Source: JBOFOR01 sp051654865 (GTDB lineage Bacteria; Bacillota; Clostridia; Peptostreptococcales; Peptostreptococcaceae). Taken from it: DNA of 64,000 nucleotides. Positions 60,903 through 64,000 of the stretch are shown one piece after another (within the stretch, counting starts at the first letter, position 1; each line of letters begins with the position of its first letter). The stretch spans positions 124,001-188,000 of the forward strand of contig JBOFYV010000068.1 in the NCBI GenBank assembly GCA_051654865.1, given 5' to 3'. The notes under the pieces are model-generated. The model was not told where the DNA came from. It was given only the letters and a program-made list of their open reading frames with translations, and did no database searches. A program made the translations under genes and the position numbers.

Positions 60903-62186
60903 ATGGCTAAAGTAGTTATTATTGGAGGAGGATGGGCTGGTTGTGCAGCTGCAATATCTGCTAAAAAAGCAGGAGCAGATGTTTTGATTCTAGAAAAGAC
61001 AGACTTATTATTAGGACTTGGCAATATTGGTGGAATAATGAGAAACAATGGTAGATATACAGCAACAGAAGAGGCGATAGCACTAGGAGCTAAAGAGCTA
61101 TTTAATGTAATAGATGATAATGCAACTCATAAAGATATAGATTTTCCAGGTCATAAACATGCAACTATATATAATGTTACTAAAATGGAAAAGAAGGTAA
61201 GAGATGTAATTAAAGAAATGGATATAGAGGTTAAATTTTTTAGTAGAGCATTAGATGTTAAAATGGATGGTAACAAAATAACATCAGTAATACTAGAAAA
61301 TGGAGAGGTAATAAGTGGTGATGCTTTTGTAGAAACAACAGGGTCCTCAGGTCCAATGGGTAACTGCTATAAATATGGTAATGGATGTGCTATGTGTGTA
61401 CTAAGATGTCCATCATTTGGTGGTAGAGTAAGTATATCAAGTAGATGTGGCATAGAAGATATGGTAGGTAGAAGGAATAATGGAGATTTAGGTGCATTTA
61501 GTGGTTCTATTAAAATTTTAAAAGAAACTCTAAGCGAAGATATACAAAAAGAATTAGAAGAAAAAGGATGTGCAGTGGTTCCTTTACCAGAAGAATTTAG
61601 AAATGAAGAAAAATTAGATATAAAAGTGTGCCAACAGTATGCACTACATGAGTTTTCTGAGAATATAGTGTTGATAGATACAGGTCATGCTAAATTAATG
61701 TCTCCATTTTATAATTTAGAGAAGCTACGTATGGTACCTGGATTTGAAAAAGCTATGATTTGTGAGCCTTATTCAGGTGGTAAGGGGAATTCTATTAGAT
61801 ATATGTCAGTAGCTCCGAGAGACAATTATATGAGGGCTAAGGGTGTTAGTAATTTATTTGTAGCGGGAGAAAAATCTGGCTTTTATGTAGGGCATACAGA
61901 AGCTATATGTACAGGAAGTTTAGCAGGACATAATGCAGCTAGAAACTGTGCGGGAATATACTTAATTCAACTTCCTACTAATTTATTGCTAGGTGATTTT
62001 ATAGCTTATTCTAACAATGAAATGCATAAACCTAATGGCGATATGCTGAGATTTACTTTTGCGGGAAGTATGTATTTTGAGAGAATGAAGGAATTAGGAT
62101 TTTATACTATAGATAAGAATGTGATTGCGGATAGAGTAAAAAAAGCAAGCTTAGAAGGTATATTTGATAAAGTGGTTATTAAATAA
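60903..62186 (+). CDS. FAD-dependent oxidoreductase related to MnmG/TrmFO family
   Basis: 427 residues. The N-terminal VVIIGGGWAGCAAAISAKKAGADVLILEK is the FAD dinucleotide-binding fold; FVETTGSSG (~142), a Cys block CYKYGNGCAMCVLRCPSFGGRVSISSRCG (~153-181) and LFVAGEKSGFYVGHTEAICTGSLAGHNAARNC (~318) follow. The overall scheme is GidA/TrmFO-like but TrmFO identity is not supported, since the folate and tRNA motifs are not recognisable. It probably works with the 2Fe-2S flavoprotein upstream as a two-subunit redox enzyme (inference). The substrate is unknown. Confidence 0.7.
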   Translation: MAKVVIIGGGWAGCAAAISAKKAGADVLILEKTDLLLGLGNIGGIMRNNGRYTATEEAIALGAKELFNVIDDNATHKDIDFPGHKHATIYNVTKMEKKVRDVIKEMDIEVKFFSRALDVKMDGNKITSVILENGEVISGDAFVETTGSSGPMGNCYKYGNGCAMCVLRCPSFGGRVSISSRCGIEDMVGRRNNGDLGAFSGSIKILKETLSEDIQKELEEKGCAVVPLPEEFRNEEKLDIKVCQQYALHEFSENIVLIDTGHAKLMSPFYNLEKLRMVPGFEKAMICEPYSGGKGNSIRYMSVAPRDNYMRAKGVSNLFVAGEKSGFYVGHTEAICTGSLAGHNAARNCAGIYLIQLPTNLLLGDFIAYSNNEMHKPNGDMLRFTFAGSMYFERMKELGFYTIDKNVIADRVKKASLEGIFDKVVIK

Positions 62187-62206
62187 TATTAGCATGTATT
62201 AAGTTA

Positions 62207-62240
62207 ATCCCCCGTCGTGAATATAGACGGGGGATTTGTT
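62207..62240 (+). terminator. intrinsic terminator after FAD oxidoreductase gene
   Basis: A 10-bp GC-rich stem ATCCCCCGTC / GACGGGGGAT followed by TTGTTAT. It is the strongest hairpin in the window. Confidence 0.8.
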
Positions 62241-62418
62241 ATAATGTGAAATAAAAATCTAATGAACTTAGAGGGAAAGCAATATGGATAGATGATCAGC
62301 ATAAGTGGTTGCTCCTTTTGTGTTGAATAAAGTTTAATGAAATTTATTAAAAATGTTAGAAAAAATGTAATAACAACGAATGTTTATAGTGTAAAAGCTT
62401 TTACAAGGAGGAAATAAA

Positions 62419-62940
62419 TTGGAAGATAAAATTATAACCAAATATATCAAGAATAAAAAGGAAGAAGGTTTAAGGTTATTAATAGATAACTATGGTGATT
62501 ACATAAATACGATAGTTAAAAACAACTTAAAAGAGTTAAGCTATCATCACGATGAATGCATAAATGATATACTACTAGCAATTTGGAAAAATATACATAG
62601 TTTTGATAGTAAAAAAAATACATTAAAGAATTGGATAGGAGTTATATCAAAGTATAAAACCATAGACTACAAAAGAAAATACTTAAAACAGAATACGGAT
62701 GAAGGTTTAAATAATGAAATTTTAGTTATAGATAAAAACTTATTAAAAATCGAAATAGAAGAAGAAATAGAGGGATTATTAAGCTGTTTAAAACCTAAAG
62801 ATAAAAAAGTGTTTAAGGAGTATTATATAGAAGAACTAGATATAGATACAATAGCTGAAAATCTACAAACTAAGCCTTTTAATATTTATAGTAGGCTATC
62901 TAGAGGGAAGAAGAAATTAAGAGAATTATATAAAAAATAA
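62419..62940 (+). CDS. ECF-type RNA polymerase sigma factor
   Basis: 173 residues starting at TTG 62419 after AGGAGGAAA. Region 2 is LRLLIDNYGDYINTIVKNNLKELSYHHDECINDILLAIWKNIHSFDSKKNTLKNWIGVISKYKTIDYKRKYL, and region 4 is LLSCLKPKDKKVFKEYYIEELDIDTIAENLQTKPFNIYSRLSRGKKKLRELY. Regions 1 and 3 are absent, as expected of an ECF. It is followed 10 bp later by a membrane protein that probably is its anti-sigma partner. A 14-bp palindrome GTAAAAGCTTTTAC lies directly upstream. Confidence 0.9.
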   Translation: MEDKIITKYIKNKKEEGLRLLIDNYGDYINTIVKNNLKELSYHHDECINDILLAIWKNIHSFDSKKNTLKNWIGVISKYKTIDYKRKYLKQNTDEGLNNEILVIDKNLLKIEIEEEIEGLLSCLKPKDKKVFKEYYIEELDIDTIAENLQTKPFNIYSRLSRGKKKLRELYKK

Positions 62941-62949
62941 GGAGGAAAT

Positions 62950-64000
62950 ATGAAAAATAAATATGAATTATTTAATGAAATAGATATGGAAGAGAACGAT
63001 TATGAAATATATAAACTCTCTCAGACAGAGAAGGATGAACTATTTGTTAATATATCTAAAGATATTAAAGCAAAAAAAAATGTACGTAATAAAAAGTACA
63101 CTAAAATAGCAATAGCATCGGTATTATGTGTATCTATATTAACAATTACGTTAAAAAATGAGAAAGTATGGGCGTTAGTAGAGTCTATAGGTAAGCAAAT
63201 AGAAAGCTATTTAGGCAAAAAAGAAGACGAATATATTGGATATAAAGAATCAGTAAACCTAGTTTCAGAAGACAAAGGAATAAAGGTGAGCTTGTATGAA
63301 GTACTATTAGATGATGGAAATATACTACTGAGTATGAATTTAGATCATTCAAAATTTGATGAAAGTTATTTAAAGAAAGGCTTATACCTAAATAAAAACT
63401 ATTACTTGCCAGAAGCAACTGTATATATGGATGGAAAGAAGTTTGTAGAGACCGGAGGTGCTACAAGATATGAAAGAGAAAAAAATAATCAACAAAATTT
63501 TATGACTTCACTTAGATTAGAAAGAATAGATGAAGATAATGATGGTATGTCTGATATTACTGATTATCAGATACTTGATAATATAGATCCAAATAAAGAT
63601 TATAATATCAAGGTTGTATTTGATGAAGTTGGAATACATAAAATTGGGCTAATACCTAGAGTTATAGATGACGAATTTGAATTTATTGATGGAAAATGGG
63701 AATTCGACTTTACTGTTAATGGAAAAAATATCATAGGAGAAACAAAAGTATATAATATAAATGAAGAAATAAACATAGAAGATGAAGATATAAAGGCTAA
63801 AATTAATATTAAGCAACTAAGAATATCTCCTATTTCTATAAAGTTGACTTATACAATCAAATTTGAACAAGGGTATATGATAGATGAAAAAGATCTTTAC
63901 ATTGAACTATTAGACCAAAATGGGGAATACATAAATGTTGGAGGTGGTTCAGCTGGAAATGAAGATGGAACACTTGTAGAAGGAGAGTTAGAGGGGAATT
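62950..64000 (+). CDS. membrane-anchored DUF4179-like protein, probable anti-sigma partner (partial)
   Basis: The frame is open from ATG 62950 to the end of the window (at least 350 residues). Residues ~1-55 are cytoplasmic and charged, one transmembrane segment lies at ~55-73 (IAIASVLCVSILTITL), and a large extracytoplasmic region follows with a DUF4179-type pattern (IGYKESVNLVSEDKGIKVSLYEVLLDDGNILLSMNL). Such proteins commonly follow ECF sigma genes in clostridia and bind the sigma factor through the N-terminal part. GGAGGAAAT precedes the start. The C-terminus is outside the window. Confidence 0.8.
   Translation, partial: MKNKYELFNEIDMEENDYEIYKLSQTEKDELFVNISKDIKAKKNVRNKKYTKIAIASVLCVSILTITLKNEKVWALVESIGKQIESYLGKKEDEYIGYKESVNLVSEDKGIKVSLYEVLLDDGNILLSMNLDHSKFDESYLKKGLYLNKNYYLPEATVYMDGKKFVETGGATRYEREKNNQQNFMTSLRLERIDEDNDGMSDITDYQILDNIDPNKDYNIKVVFDEVGIHKIGLIPRVIDDEFEFIDGKWEFDFTVNGKNIIGETKVYNINEEINIEDEDIKAKINIKQLRISPISIKLTYTIKFEQGYMIDEKDLYIELLDQNGEYINVGGGSAGNEDGTLVEGELEGN

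Noticed and set aside
60903..62186. assignment as TrmFO or MnmG
   Set aside because: Only the FAD fold and general scheme match; tRNA and folate signature motifs could not be recognised.
62240..62390. structured element upstream of the ECF sigma gene
   Set aside because: AGCAA and TTGCT with flanking GGA/TCC could form a weak hairpin at 62273-62325, but the stem is short and interrupted; no convincing regulatory element.
1..64000. CRISPR arrays, tRNA or rRNA genes, insertion sequences, prophage
   Set aside because: No spaced direct repeats, tRNA T-arm patterns, transposase or integrase motifs were seen on either strand.

Overview
The window is a low-GC (AT-rich) Firmicutes chromosome segment. 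Gene content and order point to the Peptostreptococcaceae, close to Clostridioides difficile: a transpeptidase next to a sigK without a pro-sequence, dacF preceded by an odd spore SASP, an iscR-iscS-iscU-mnmA cluster, and codY directly after topA. Sporulation genes (sigK, a SASP-like gene, dacF, a GerW/YtfJ family gene) show a spore former. The genus cannot be fixed from sequence reading alone. There is no phage, insertion sequence, CRISPR array, rRNA or tRNA gene; nearly everything is core chromosome on the + strand.

Layout. 1-1.1 kb: end of a class B penicillin-binding protein, then sigK. 1.2-6.2 kb: two large membrane multi-PAS histidine kinases in tandem with reciprocal defects. The first has an intact ATP-binding lobe but Asn in place of the phospho-acceptor His; the second has an intact H-box but no recognisable ATP-binding boxes. 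6.2-9.9 kb: aroE, four type IV pilin-like genes (one with its leader split by a 2-nt shift), aroK and aroQ. 10-13 kb: efp, an acidic zinc-ribbon protein, rnc and a radical SAM gene. 13-22 kb: smc, ftsY, ylxM, ffh, rpsP, khpA, rimM, trmD and rplS (chromosome organisation, SRP targeting, ribosome assembly). 22-28 kb: rbgA, brnQ, rnhB, an FMN enzyme and a CapA-like protein. 28-36 kb: yraN, comM, dprA, topA, codY, rarA. 36-41.5 kb: a GNAT, a ROK glucokinase, then the Fe-S/tRNA thiolation cluster iscR-iscS-iscU-mnmA. 41.6-49.5 kb: an Ala T-box with alaS, ireB, a large membrane protein with a phosphatase-like ectodomain, ruvX, a DUF1292 gene, an LCP protein and fur. 49.5-58.3 kb: a YdjM-like membrane protein, RNase J, ylbF, DUF503, the SASP-like gene, dacF, a GNAT, a site-2 protease, scpA-scpB, DUF2953 and gerW. 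58.4-64 kb: a MarR regulator, a candidate small RNA, a membrane protein, a Cys-rich 2Fe-2S flavoprotein with an FAD partner, and an ECF sigma factor with a membrane-anchored DUF4179-like partner that runs off the window.

Regulation visible in the sequence includes an alaS T-box with a GCA specifier, an L19-type leader before rplS, a likely CodY box next to the brnQ promoter, IscR-like dyads at the iscR promoter, repeated Fur-like half-sites at fur, and many intrinsic terminators. Five sites carry the same tail, TTTTTACGTATWA, directly after the T-tract or hairpin. The most unusual items are the complementary kinase pair, the split pilin whose restart product would equal a mature pilin, the shared terminator tail with a GC-rich hairpin island at 22.3-22.4 kb, and a compact promoter-to-terminator small RNA candidate at 58.95-59.03 kb.
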